A stretch of DNA of 64,000 nucleotides from Rhodopseudomonas rhenobacensis. GTDB lineage: Bacteria; Pseudomonadota; Alphaproteobacteria; Rhizobiales; Xanthobacteraceae. The position numbers and the translations under genes are program-made. Positions 39,375 to 46,789 of this stretch are shown one piece after another. The DNA lies in assembly GCF_014203125.1 (NCBI RefSeq), contig NZ_JACHIH010000004.1:62001-126000 (forward strand), written 5' to 3'. Numbering within the stretch: the stretch's first letter is position 1; every line of letters starts with the position of its first letter. The notes beneath the pieces are model-generated. The model did not search any database and was not told where the DNA came from. It saw only the letters and a list, made by a program, of their open reading frames with translations.

Positions 39375-39395
39375 CGACCGGAGTGGCTCCGGTCG
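39375..39395. other. Perfect hairpin in the dnaE leader
   Basis: A 9-bp perfect stem (CGACCGGAG with CTCCGGTCG) and 3-base loop, 34 bases before the dnaE start. No T-run follows on either strand. It could lie in the dnaE 5' untranslated region and affect readthrough from the microprotein gene. Confidence 0.4.
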
Positions 39396-39488
39396 ACTCG
39401 GACCTTATGGTGCGTCGCTGCGAACCGCCTGTAAACCGGCACCGCAGCAACCAGTCCCGCTGTCCCCAGCCGCAGCCTGAGGTTTGCC

Positions 39489-39587
39489 TCACAATTGTGG
39501 AATCACCTGGGCCCAGACCGCGATCATCCCGACGAACAGCACGATCGACGCCAGCGCCGCGGCCTCTTCAACGAAGGTCTTCAACAT
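39489..39587 (-). CDS. SOS-controlled single-pass membrane microprotein (32 aa)
   Basis: The ATG at 39587 has an excellent Shine-Dalgarno sequence (GGGAGG, 5 bases of spacing). The peptide begins MLKTFVEEAAALAS, has one hydrophobic helix at about residues 10-28, and ends AQVIPQL. Two perfect GTTC-N7-GTTC LexA boxes at 39605-39637 overlap the predicted promoter. Known parallel: Caulobacter SidA, a 29-residue inner-membrane, LexA-controlled inhibitor of the divisome. I infer an analogous damage-induced membrane effector; I cannot claim homology to SidA from sequence alone. Alternatives are a toxin-like peptide or a modulator of another membrane complex. Confidence 0.72.
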   Translation of the reverse strand: MLKTFVEEAAALASIVLFVGMIAVWAQVIPQL

Positions 39588-39604
39588 CTCAGCCTCCCTG
39601 GTTG

Positions 39605-39619
39605 GAACATAACCAGAAC
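39605..39619 (-). promoter_or_regulatory. SOS box 1 upstream of the microprotein gene
   Basis: On the minus strand GTTCTGGTTATGTTC, a perfect GTTC-N7-GTTC, 18 bases before the start codon. It overlaps the predicted -10 edge and transcription start, where LexA binding would block initiation. Confidence 0.88.
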
Positions 39620-39646
39620 ATTGTTCTTGATCCGTTCCAAAGTCAA
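39618..39646 (-). promoter_or_regulatory. Predicted promoter of the microprotein gene
   Basis: On the minus strand, TTGACT (39641-39646), a 17-base spacer and CAATGT (39618-39623). The -35 is a good match and the -10 is weak. One SOS box fills the spacer and the other covers the start region, which supports the placement. Confidence 0.5.
39623..39637 (+). promoter_or_regulatory. SOS box 2 upstream of the microprotein gene
   Basis: GTTCTTGATCCGTTC on the plus strand, a second perfect GTTC-N7-GTTC. It is 3 bases from box 1 and in the opposite orientation, inside the predicted -35/-10 spacer. Confidence 0.88.
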
Positions 39647-39813
39647 GCCGGCCGCGAAGCCTCGGAACAAGATGGCTGACGAAGTGTAAATTCGCCGGCG
39701 GTCGCGTTGCGGCGGATGGCACCTGCGCGGCGAAGTGAGTTGACGCGGCAGCCGCGGAGCGGCTTGCTCCATCACGTGGAATCACAGACGGCTGCGGCCG
39801 GTTGGAGGATAAG

Positions 39814-40080
39814 ATGCGTGCTGCACTTTTGGCTTTGCTGGCGCTCGGCGCCGTGTCGGCGATCGATACGACGCCGGCCGAGGCCCGGGACTATCCGTTC
39901 TGCATCAAGGGCAAGGACTACGCTCAGGTGCTGGGCGACTGCAGCTTCTCGACCTATCAGCAATGCCAGGCCACGGCCTCCGGCCGTTACGCCTATTGCG
40001 ACACCAATCCGTATTACAGCTTCGGCGCGGTCGAACAGGAGCCGCAGCCGCGGCGCAGCCGGCGTCACTATCGCGATTGA
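39814..40080 (+). CDS. DUF3551 family secreted small protein, copy 1 (88 aa)
   Basis: The ATG at 39814 has GGAGG upstream. A signal peptide (MRAALLALLALGAVSA, cleavage near AEA-RDYPF) precedes a short domain with four conserved cysteines (FCIKGKDY, GDCSFSTYQQC, AYCDTNPYY) and an Arg-rich basic tail. This is the DUF3551 pattern, abundant in Bradyrhizobium and relatives and predicted to be periplasmic. Function unknown. A paralogue follows directly. Confidence 0.8.
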   Translation: MRAALLALLALGAVSAIDTTPAEARDYPFCIKGKDYAQVLGDCSFSTYQQCQATASGRYAYCDTNPYYSFGAVEQEPQPRRSRRHYRD

Positions 40081-40203
40081 ATCCTCGCATAGGCTCCGGC
40101 GAACGCGGCCGGTGGAGGCGTTCAGGCGCCCCCCCGTCGCAGCACGACGTCCGCCCCGGGGATCACTCCCGGGCCACCGCGGACAGCTTGATTGGAGAAA
40201 TCG

Positions 40204-40464
40204 ATGCGGATCGCGGCTTTGATCGCTCTGGGCGTCCTCGCCCTTCCCTCGACGGCGCTCGCCCGGGACTATCCGGTCTGCCTGCGGGTCTACCAAGGCT
40301 ACGTCGATTATTACGACGAATGCGCCTACACCTCGATCCCGCAATGTCAGATGTCGGCGTCCGGCCGCGCCGCGCAGTGCCTGGAGAACCCGTGGTATGC
40401 CGCGCCGGTGCAGCGGCAACCGGCGCCGCGTGCGCGGACGCATCGGCGTCATCACCGGCATTGA
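40204..40464 (+). CDS. DUF3551 family secreted small protein, copy 2 (86 aa)
   Basis: The ATG at 40204 has GGAGAAA just upstream. Signal peptide MRIAALIALGVLALPSTALA, then RDYPVCLRVY, DECAYTSIPQCQMSASGRAAQCLENPWY and a His/Arg-rich tail. The four cysteines and the ASGR motif align with copy 1, so the pair arose by tandem duplication. A terminator lies 25 bases downstream. The histidine-rich end may bind metal, which is speculative. Confidence 0.8.
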   Translation: MRIAALIALGVLALPSTALARDYPVCLRVYQGYVDYYDECAYTSIPQCQMSASGRAAQCLENPWYAAPVQRQPAPRARTHRRHHRH

Positions 40465-40489
40465 GCCGCAGGCGGGAAAGCAATCCGGG

Positions 40490-40515
40490 AACGATCGCTG
40501 ATCGTTGCTTTTTTC
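40490..40515 (+). terminator. Rho-independent terminator after the DUF3551 pair
   Basis: A 7-bp stem (AACGATC with GATCGTT), 3-base loop, then GC and a run of six T residues. Confidence 0.8.
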
Positions 40516-40575
40516 TTGACGATCTACGCGGCGATCGTGGGCGCCGCCGACCTCGCTCGTGAATTGCCGCGCGAG

Positions 40576-41286
40576 CTAATCCAGTTCGATGACCTGGCCG
40601 TCCTGGATCGAGACGCGACGGTCCATCCGCGCGGCCAATTCCATATTATGCGTGGCGATCAGCATCGCCACCTGGGTGGCGCGGACCAGCTGCATCAAAG
40701 CCTGAAACACGTGATCGGCGGTGTGCAGATCGAGATTGCCGGTCGGCTCGTCGGCGAACAGCACGCGTGGCGCGTTGGCCACCGCCCGCGCGATCGCGAC
40801 CCGCTGCTGCTCGCCGCCGGACAGTTCCGCCGGGCGGTGGGTGATGCGGTCGCCAAGCCCGAGATAGGCCAGGATTTCCTTGGCCCGCTCGATGGTCTCG
40901 GATCGCTTCAAGCCGCGGATCATCTGCGGCAGCATGACGTTTTCCAACGCGGAGAATTCCGGCAACAGCCGGTGCGACTGATAGACGAAGCCGATGTCGG
41001 TGCGACGGATCTGAGTGCGCTCGGCGTCGCTGAGGCCCGAGGTGGCGGTGCCGCCGACATAGACCTCGCCTTCGTCCGGATGCTCGAGCAGTCCGGCGAT
41101 ATGCAGCAGCGTCGATTTGCCTGCACCGGATGGCGCTACGAGTGCCACCGACTGGCCAGCCCACAGCGCCAGCTTGGCGCCGTTGAGGATGGTCAGGATC
41201 GACTCGCCCTGAACGTACTGCCGCTTGACGTCGTGCAGATAGACGACCGGGACTTCTTCAGCGACCTCCTCCATCGTCGTGCTCAC
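40576..41286 (-). CDS. lolD: Lipoprotein-releasing ABC transporter ATPase LolD
   Basis: ATPase that powers extraction of outer-membrane lipoproteins from the inner membrane to LolA. A GTG at 41286 overlaps the lolC stop by 4 bases (GTGA) and is the probable start (236 residues); an ATG at 41274 is the alternative. Walker A ([12 protein letters not shown]), Q-loop ([21 protein letters not shown]), ABC signature ([14 protein letters not shown]), Walker B ([13 protein letters not shown]) and the H-loop (IATHN) are all present. It pairs with the permease just upstream. Confidence 0.95.
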   Translation of the reverse strand: MSTTMEEVAEEVPVVYLHDVKRQYVQGESILTILNGAKLALWAGQSVALVAPSGAGKSTLLHIAGLLEHPDEGEVYVGGTATSGLSDAERTQIRRTDIGFVYQSHRLLPEFSALENVMLPQMIRGLKRSETIERAKEILAYLGLGDRITHRPAELSGGEQQRVAIARAVANAPRVLFADEPTGNLDLHTADHVFQALMQLVRATQVAMLIATHNMELAARMDRRVSIQDGQVIELD

Positions 41287-42563
41287 TCGTACCTCAACGC
41301 TTCGACGGGATCGAGCCGGGCCGCGCGCCACGACGGATAGAGGGTGGCGAGGAACGACAGCGTCAGCGCCATGATCACCACCGCGGCGGTTTCGCCGACG
41401 TCGACCTCGGCGGGTAGCCGCGACAGGAAATACAATTCCGGCGAGAACAGCTCGGTGTTGGTCAGCCAGGACAGGAACTGGCGGATCGACTCGATGTTCA
41501 GACAGACCAGGAGGCCGACCAGAAATCCGGTCAGGGTGCCGACCACGCCGATCGCAGCGCCGGTGATCAGGAAGATCCGCATGATCGAGCCCTGCGAGGC
41601 GCCCATGGTGCGCAGAATGGCGATGTCGCTACCCTTGTCCTTCACCAGCATGATCAGCCCGGAGACGATGTTGAGCGCCGCCACCAGCACGATCAGCGTC
41701 AGGATCAGGAACATGACGTTGCGCTCGACCTGCAGCGCGTTGAAGAAGGTGGAGTTGCGCTGCCGCCAGTCGACCAAGAACACCGGCCGCCCCGCCGCCT
41801 CGGTGACGCTCTTGCGGAAGGCGTCGATCTTGTCGGGGTTGTTGGTGAACACCTCGATCGCGGTGACGTCGGAGGCGCGGTTGAAATAGGCCTGCGCCTC
41901 GGGCAACGGCATGAACACGAAGCCGCTGTCGTATTCCGACATCCCGATCTCGAACACCGCGGTGACCTTATAGGGCTTGATCCGCGGCGTGGTCCCCATC
42001 GGGGTCACCGCGCCGCGCGGCGCCACCAGCGTAATGCTGTCGCCGGCGTGCAGCGACAATTGGTCGGCGAGCCGTCGCCCGATCGCGACGCCCTGGCCCT
42101 CGTCAAAACCTTCCAGCGTGCCCTGCTTGATGTTCTTGGCGATCGAGGTGAGGTTGTTCAGATCGTCGGCGCGCATGCCGCGCACCAGCACGCCCGAGGC
42201 ATTGAACGGCGAGGACGCCAAGGCCTGGCCGTCGACCACGGGTGCGGCGAGCCGGATGCCGGCGACGCCCGAGATGCGCTCGGCGACGTCCTTCCAGTCG
42301 GTCAACGGGCTTTCCAGCGGCTGCACCAGCAAATGGCCGTTGAGGCCCAAAATCTTGTCCAGCAGTTCCTTGCGGAAGCCGTTCATCACCGCCATCACGA
42401 TGATCAAGGTGGCGACGCCGAGCATGATGCCGAGGAAGGAAAACCCGGCGATCACCGAGATGAATCCCTCCTTGCGTCGTGCGCGCAGATAGCGTCCGGA
42501 CAGCAGCCATTCGAATGGCGCGAAAGGTGGGGTTCGAACTGGCTCGCTCATGGCTTCATCCAT
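41283..42563 (-). CDS. lolC: Lipoprotein-releasing ABC transporter permease LolC/E
   Basis: Inner-membrane permease of the Lol exporter: FtsX/MacB-type topology with one N-terminal membrane helix ([30 protein letters not shown]), a large periplasmic domain (residues ~50-270) and three C-terminal helices. 426 residues; the start could instead be the ATG at 42551. Only one permease gene is adjacent to lolD, so it probably forms a homodimer, unlike the LolC-LolE heterodimer of E. coli. proS lies 76 bases upstream. Confidence 0.93.
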   Translation of the reverse strand: MDEAMSEPVRTPPFAPFEWLLSGRYLRARRKEGFISVIAGFSFLGIMLGVATLIIVMAVMNGFRKELLDKILGLNGHLLVQPLESPLTDWKDVAERISGVAGIRLAAPVVDGQALASSPFNASGVLVRGMRADDLNNLTSIAKNIKQGTLEGFDEGQGVAIGRRLADQLSLHAGDSITLVAPRGAVTPMGTTPRIKPYKVTAVFEIGMSEYDSGFVFMPLPEAQAYFNRASDVTAIEVFTNNPDKIDAFRKSVTEAAGRPVFLVDWRQRNSTFFNALQVERNVMFLILTLIVLVAALNIVSGLIMLVKDKGSDIAILRTMGASQGSIMRIFLITGAAIGVVGTLTGFLVGLLVCLNIESIRQFLSWLTNTELFSPELYFLSRLPAEVDVGETAAVVIMALTLSFLATLYPSWRAARLDPVEALRYE

Positions 42564-42639
42564 AGTCCGAATCTCACACGATTCGGGCTTATTCTAGCCT
42601 CGCCGTCCGCGCCGTCGCGACCGCACGGTGGATAAGTCG

Positions 42640-43959
42640 TTATGTCGTCAGCCGTGCGACGGCCTCCGCCGGGGTCACATTCTCGCGCGAGCCGTCGGCG
42701 CGGCGCTTCAATTCGACGGTGCCGTCGGCCAGCCCCTTCGGTCCGACCAGGATCTGCCACGGAATCCCGATCAGGTCCGCGGTGGCGAATTTGCCGCCGG
42801 CGCGCTGGTCGGTGTCGTCATAGAGCACGTCGACGCCCTTGGCGGAGAGCTCCTTGTAGAGCGCCTCGCAGGCGGCGTCGGTGTCGGCCGCGCCCTGTTT
42901 CAGGTTCAGGATCGCGGCGCGGAACGGCGCCACCGCCTCCGGCCATTTGATGCCGTTCTCGTCGTGGCAGGCCTCGATGATCGCGCCGACCAGGCGCGAC
43001 ACGCCGACGCCGTAGGAGCCGCCATGGATCGGCGCATCGACGCCGTCGGGTCCGGCGACCAGCGCCTTCATCTTGTCGGAATATTTGGTGCCGAAATAGA
43101 AGATCTGGCCGACCTCGATGCCGCGGGTGTTGAGCTTCTTCTCGGCCGGGACTTCGCGCTCGAAGCGCTCGGCGTCGTGCACGTCCTCGGTCGCCGCATA
43201 GACCGAGGTCCATTGCTTGATGATCGCCGTCAGATCGCCGTCATAGTCGACGTCGTCGCCCGGCACCGGCAGGTTCAGCACGTCGCTGTCGCAGAACACT
43301 CCGGATTCGCCGGTGTCGGCCAGCACGATGAATTCGTGGCTGAGGTCGCCGCCGATCGGGCCGGTCTCGGCGCGCATCGGGATCGCCTTCAGGCCCATCC
43401 GGGCGAAGGTCCGGAGATAGGCGACGAACATCCGGTTGTAAGATTTGCGCGCCGCGGCCTCGTCGATATCGAACGAATAGGCGTCCTTCATCAGGAATTC
43501 GCGGCCGCGCATCACGCCGAACCGCGGGCGCTGCTCGTCGCGGAATTTCCATTGGATGTGATAGAGGTTGAGCGGCAGGTTCTTGTAGGAGCGGACGTAG
43601 CTGCGGAAGATCTCGGTGATCATTTCCTCGTTGGTCGGCCCATACAGCAGTTCGCGCTTGTGCCGGTCGGTGATGCGCAGCATCTCCGGGCCGTAGGCGT
43701 CGTAGCGGCCGCTTTCGCGCCACAGGTCGGCGAGCTGCAGCGTCGGCATCAGGCATTCGATGGCGCCGGCGCGGTTCTGTTCTTCCCTCACGATCTGCTC
43801 GATTTTCTTCAGCACCCGCAGCCCGAGCGGCAGCCAGGCATAGATGCCGGCGGCCTCCTGCCGCAGCATGCCGGCGCGCAGCATCAGCCGATGCGAGACG
43901 ATTTCCGCCTCCTTCGGTGTTTCCTTCAGGATCGGCAAAAAGAACCGCGACAATCGCAT
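42640..43959 (-). CDS. proS: Prolyl-tRNA synthetase, short form without editing insertion
   Basis: Charges tRNA-Pro with proline. The start at 43959 ([19 protein letters not shown]) gives 439 residues, against ~570 for E. coli ProRS. Class II motifs: [85 protein letters not shown], and motif 3 in [17 protein letters not shown]. After [11 protein letters not shown] the sequence goes almost directly to the catalytic C-terminal half, so the INS editing domain is missing. R. palustris-type ProRS is known to lack it. A C-terminal anticodon-binding domain follows. Confidence 0.95.
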   Translation of the reverse strand: MRLSRFFLPILKETPKEAEIVSHRLMLRAGMLRQEAAGIYAWLPLGLRVLKKIEQIVREEQNRAGAIECLMPTLQLADLWRESGRYDAYGPEMLRITDRHKRELLYGPTNEEMITEIFRSYVRSYKNLPLNLYHIQWKFRDEQRPRFGVMRGREFLMKDAYSFDIDEAAARKSYNRMFVAYLRTFARMGLKAIPMRAETGPIGGDLSHEFIVLADTGESGVFCDSDVLNLPVPGDDVDYDGDLTAIIKQWTSVYAATEDVHDAERFEREVPAEKKLNTRGIEVGQIFYFGTKYSDKMKALVAGPDGVDAPIHGGSYGVGVSRLVGAIIEACHDENGIKWPEAVAPFRAAILNLKQGAADTDAACEALYKELSAKGVDVLYDDTDQRAGGKFATADLIGIPWQILVGPKGLADGTVELKRRADGSRENVTPAEAVARLTT

Positions 43960-44081
43960 GGGGATACTCAAGAATCGGTGGGACAAGGGCGGACGGCAGT
44001 GAAACCGGATTGAATGCCAAAACACAAGGGCGCGGCCGCAGCAAGGCGGAAAACCCTGCGGCCGACGGTGCTGCGCTGCGG

Positions 44082-45704
44082 TCAAGGCAGTTCGAGCTGC
44101 GCCTCGAGCGACAGTTTGTCGAAATCATCGACCAGGATGCCCAGACCGAGCACCCAGCGGCCGGGCAACCGCGTGGTGAGCGTCGCCCGCCAGCGGCCGT
44201 CGTCGCCCCGCCTCGCTTGGGCCGTGATCGGTTCGATCTGCAGCTCCGGCCGCGCCAACGTCACGATGAGCGCCTGGGCTGCGAACGGATGCTTGTCGGG
44301 CGTGGTGAGCGCGACGGTGATTTCGACGCCGCCGGCCGCCGCGGCGACGTTGACCTGCGCCAGCACCCGGTCGGTGCGGATCTCGGTGGTGAGTGGCGGT
44401 TGCCGCGCAGCGGCGATCGCCGCCGGCGGCGGCGTGAAGCGCCACAGACCGACCACGCCGAGGATGATTGCGACCAGCGCCAATTCGACCACGATCGACC
44501 GCCGCAACAGCCGCCTCGGCTTGTCGCCTCCGCGAGCGATCCGCGGCGTCAGCCACGCCCGGTTGCCGGCCGCGATCGCCAGCAGGATCAGCACCAATGC
44601 CAGCTTGATCATCAGCACGCGGCCGTAGTCGCTGCGCCACAGCGCGTCGGGCCGCGGCAACTCGATCAGCGTCAGCGCGACGCCGCTGCCAAGCAGCGAC
44701 GCCACCGCCCAGGGAATGGCGTTGGAAAACCGCCGCAACGTCGGCAGCGCCGCCTCGCCCGGCGCATTCATCGCTTGATACAATGGCCACAGCGCGCCGA
44801 TCCAGAACGCCAGGCTGACGCCGTGCAAGAACACCGCGGTGGACGCGAGCGCGCGTGGCGTGGCGCTGGCGGCGTGGCCGCTGAGCGCCAGCGTCGCCCC
44901 GACGCACAGCATCGCGGCGACCGCAGCCGCCCTCGCCGCCGTCCCCGGCCGCCACAGCGAAACCAGCCCGAGGACAAGCCCGGCCGCCGCGGCGGTCGTC
45001 GACCAGCCGAATGAGCCGCGCAGCCCCGCGCTCCACACCGCGCTCGTCACTAATGCGCTCGCCGGCGCGTCCAGCGCGTCGAGCCCCTGCAATCCGATGG
45101 CAACGCCCACCGCGAGCAGCGCCGCGACACAAGCCGTCACGCTGACGCCGCGGGCACCGCGGAAGTTCTTCGGTTGCAGCCAGGCCGCGAAGAACGCGCC
45201 GCCGATGCCGACGAACAGCCCGATATCGATGATCAGCTGCACGGTCCAAATCGCGGCTTGCAGCGCGAAAGCAATGGAGCGCACCAGTTGCGGCGCGGCG
45301 ACAGCCCCTGCTCCGATCGAGAAGCCGAACGAGCCGCCGACCGGGTGGCCGTCCTCCGACATTACCCGCCAGCTGAGAAGATAGCTACCGCCCTGCAGCG
45401 GCTGAGGCGGCGTCAGGATCAGCGTCGGTCCGCGCCGCGCGATATTGCCGAACTCAATGGCGCGACCATCGGAGCCAATGATCCGCACCACCAGCGGCGA
45501 GACCTCGTCGCTGAAGGTCAGCGTCAGGGTCGCCGGCGCGACGGCGAGCACCGCGTCGGCGACCGGATCGCTCGACACCAGGCTGGCATGCGCCAGTGCG
45601 AGACCGGGCTGCGCCAGCACCAGCACGATCCACAAGAGCGCCCGCGACAGCCAAAGCGCGACGCTTCGCGCTTTGGCGATGGGCTTGGCGGCCTGCCCGC
45701 TCAA
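44082..45704 (-). CDS. CopC-CopD fusion protein, copper handling (540 aa)
   Basis: A signal sequence ([22 protein letters not shown]) is cut just before [15 protein letters not shown], leaving an N-terminal His as in CopC copper proteins. The CopC beta-barrel domain (~110 residues, ending [11 protein letters not shown]) is fused to a CopD domain of about eight membrane helices ([21 protein letters not shown]) and a C-terminal extracytoplasmic domain. No ATG fits; a TTG at 45704 overlaps the upstream stop (TTGA) and is the likely start. By homology it binds copper in the periplasm and may carry it inward. Last gene of the copper operon. Confidence 0.85.
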   Translation of the reverse strand: MSGQAAKPIAKARSVALWLSRALLWIVLVLAQPGLALAHASLVSSDPVADAVLAVAPATLTLTFSDEVSPLVVRIIGSDGRAIEFGNIARRGPTLILTPPQPLQGGSYLLSWRVMSEDGHPVGGSFGFSIGAGAVAAPQLVRSIAFALQAAIWTVQLIIDIGLFVGIGGAFFAAWLQPKNFRGARGVSVTACVAALLAVGVAIGLQGLDALDAPASALVTSAVWSAGLRGSFGWSTTAAAAGLVLGLVSLWRPGTAARAAAVAAMLCVGATLALSGHAASATPRALASTAVFLHGVSLAFWIGALWPLYQAMNAPGEAALPTLRRFSNAIPWAVASLLGSGVALTLIELPRPDALWRSDYGRVLMIKLALVLILLAIAAGNRAWLTPRIARGGDKPRRLLRRSIVVELALVAIILGVVGLWRFTPPPAAIAAARQPPLTTEIRTDRVLAQVNVAAAAGGVEITVALTTPDKHPFAAQALIVTLARPELQIEPITAQARRGDDGRWRATLTTRLPGRWVLGLGILVDDFDKLSLEAQLELP

Positions 45705-46240
45705 GGCGCCTTCGGCTTCAACCGCAGCACCGGCGCCGGCTCGTGCAGCTTGTCCGCCGATTGCCCTGCCGCGGGAATTTCGATCCAGCGGTTCACGCCC
45801 TGCTCGCATTCCTGCACCACCGGGAAATACAGCGTCTGCCCCGCACCGTCGGGCGTCTTCATCTGCAGACCGAAGCTGTCGTAGAGATGGTCCGGCAACG
45901 GCCCGCCGCGCCACGACACTTCGTCGACCACCTCGGTGATGGTCTTGCCGTGCAGCCCGGCGACCGGCGCGTCGAGCGTACGTTTCTTGATCTCGACGCT
46001 CCAGCCCGGCTTCATCTGCGGCTTCACCGACATCACGCCGTTCGGGATCTTGACCCGCACCGCGACCGTGGCGCTGCCGTCGCAGCCATGCGCGACATTC
46101 AGCGCCGCCTCGACATAGCTGCCGGCAGCCGCCTCGTTGGGGCGAAGCGTGACGTGGGCGTCGGCCGCGGTCGCACCGAGGCCGAGCAGGACCGCCACCA
46201 GCGAAACGCGGCAGCTCATCGCCGTCATCGCACCGCTCAC
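45701..46240 (-). CDS. YcnI/DUF1775 copper-associated periplasmic protein (179 aa)
   Basis: A GTG at 46240 overlaps the upstream PCuAC stop by 4 bases (GTGA). Signal peptide with cleavage near ADA-HVTL, leaving an N-terminal His on a DUF1775 domain (HVTLRPNEAAAGSYVEAALNVAHGC, and a conserved Trp in KPGWSVEI). YcnI-type proteins bind Cu(II) through that His. The N-terminal Met-rich start (MTAMSC) is ambiguous. It sits between PCuAC and CopCD, the usual copper-trafficking order. Confidence 0.88.
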   Translation of the reverse strand: MSGAMTAMSCRVSLVAVLLGLGATAADAHVTLRPNEAAAGSYVEAALNVAHGCDGSATVAVRVKIPNGVMSVKPQMKPGWSVEIKKRTLDAPVAGLHGKTITEVVDEVSWRGGPLPDHLYDSFGLQMKTPDGAGQTLYFPVVQECEQGVNRWIEIPAAGQSADKLHEPAPVLRLKPKAP

Positions 46241-46761
46241 TTCGACATCTTCATGCCGGAGTGATCGGGCGCCATCTTGTGCGCGTCGCTCGTGGCGGCC
46301 GGCGCCTGCGCGCCGACGCCCTGCACGTCGAGCGTCACGTCGACCTTGCCGGCCTTCTCGAAGGTCAGCGTCACCGGCACCTGCTCGCCCTGCTTCAGAC
46401 CGCCCTTCAGCTCCATCAGCATCAAATGATAGCCGCCGGGCGCCAGCTTGACGCTCTGGCCCGGCGCGATCGCGAGCCCTTTGTCGAGCGGCCGCATCGT
46501 CATCACGCCATTATCCATGCTCATCTCATGCAGCTCAACCTTGCCGGCGATCGCGGCGGTGCCGCTCAGCAGACGGTCCGGCGCGGTGCCCTTGTTCTCG
46601 ATGGTGAGATAACCGCCGGCGACCTTGGCGCCGCCCGGCGTGGCGCGGCTCCAGGGCTGCGTGATCAGCAGATCGCCGACCTTGGCATCCTCGGCCTGCG
46701 CCGCAGACGCCGCCGCCAGGATAAGTGCCGCACAGGCGGCGATATGAGACATCATCTTCAT
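46237..46761 (-). CDS. PCuAC-type periplasmic copper chaperone (174 aa)
   Basis: The ATG at 46761 follows AAGGAG. Signal peptide (MKMMSHIAACAALILAAASAAQA), then the PCuAC/DUF461 domain with the Cu(I)-binding set HEMSMDNGVMTM and GGYHLMLM (His and Met ligands). A His/Met tail (HKMAPDHSGMKMSK) may add Cu(II) sites. PCuAC delivers copper to cytochrome oxidase CuA or CuB centres. It lies 28 bases downstream of the TonB-dependent receptor. Confidence 0.93.
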   Translation of the reverse strand: MKMMSHIAACAALILAAASAAQAEDAKVGDLLITQPWSRATPGGAKVAGGYLTIENKGTAPDRLLSGTAAIAGKVELHEMSMDNGVMTMRPLDKGLAIAPGQSVKLAPGGYHLMLMELKGGLKQGEQVPVTLTFEKAGKVDVTLDVQGVGAQAPAATSDAHKMAPDHSGMKMSK

Positions 46762-46789
46762 GGATAGCTCCTTGTTGACGAGTTGCAGT

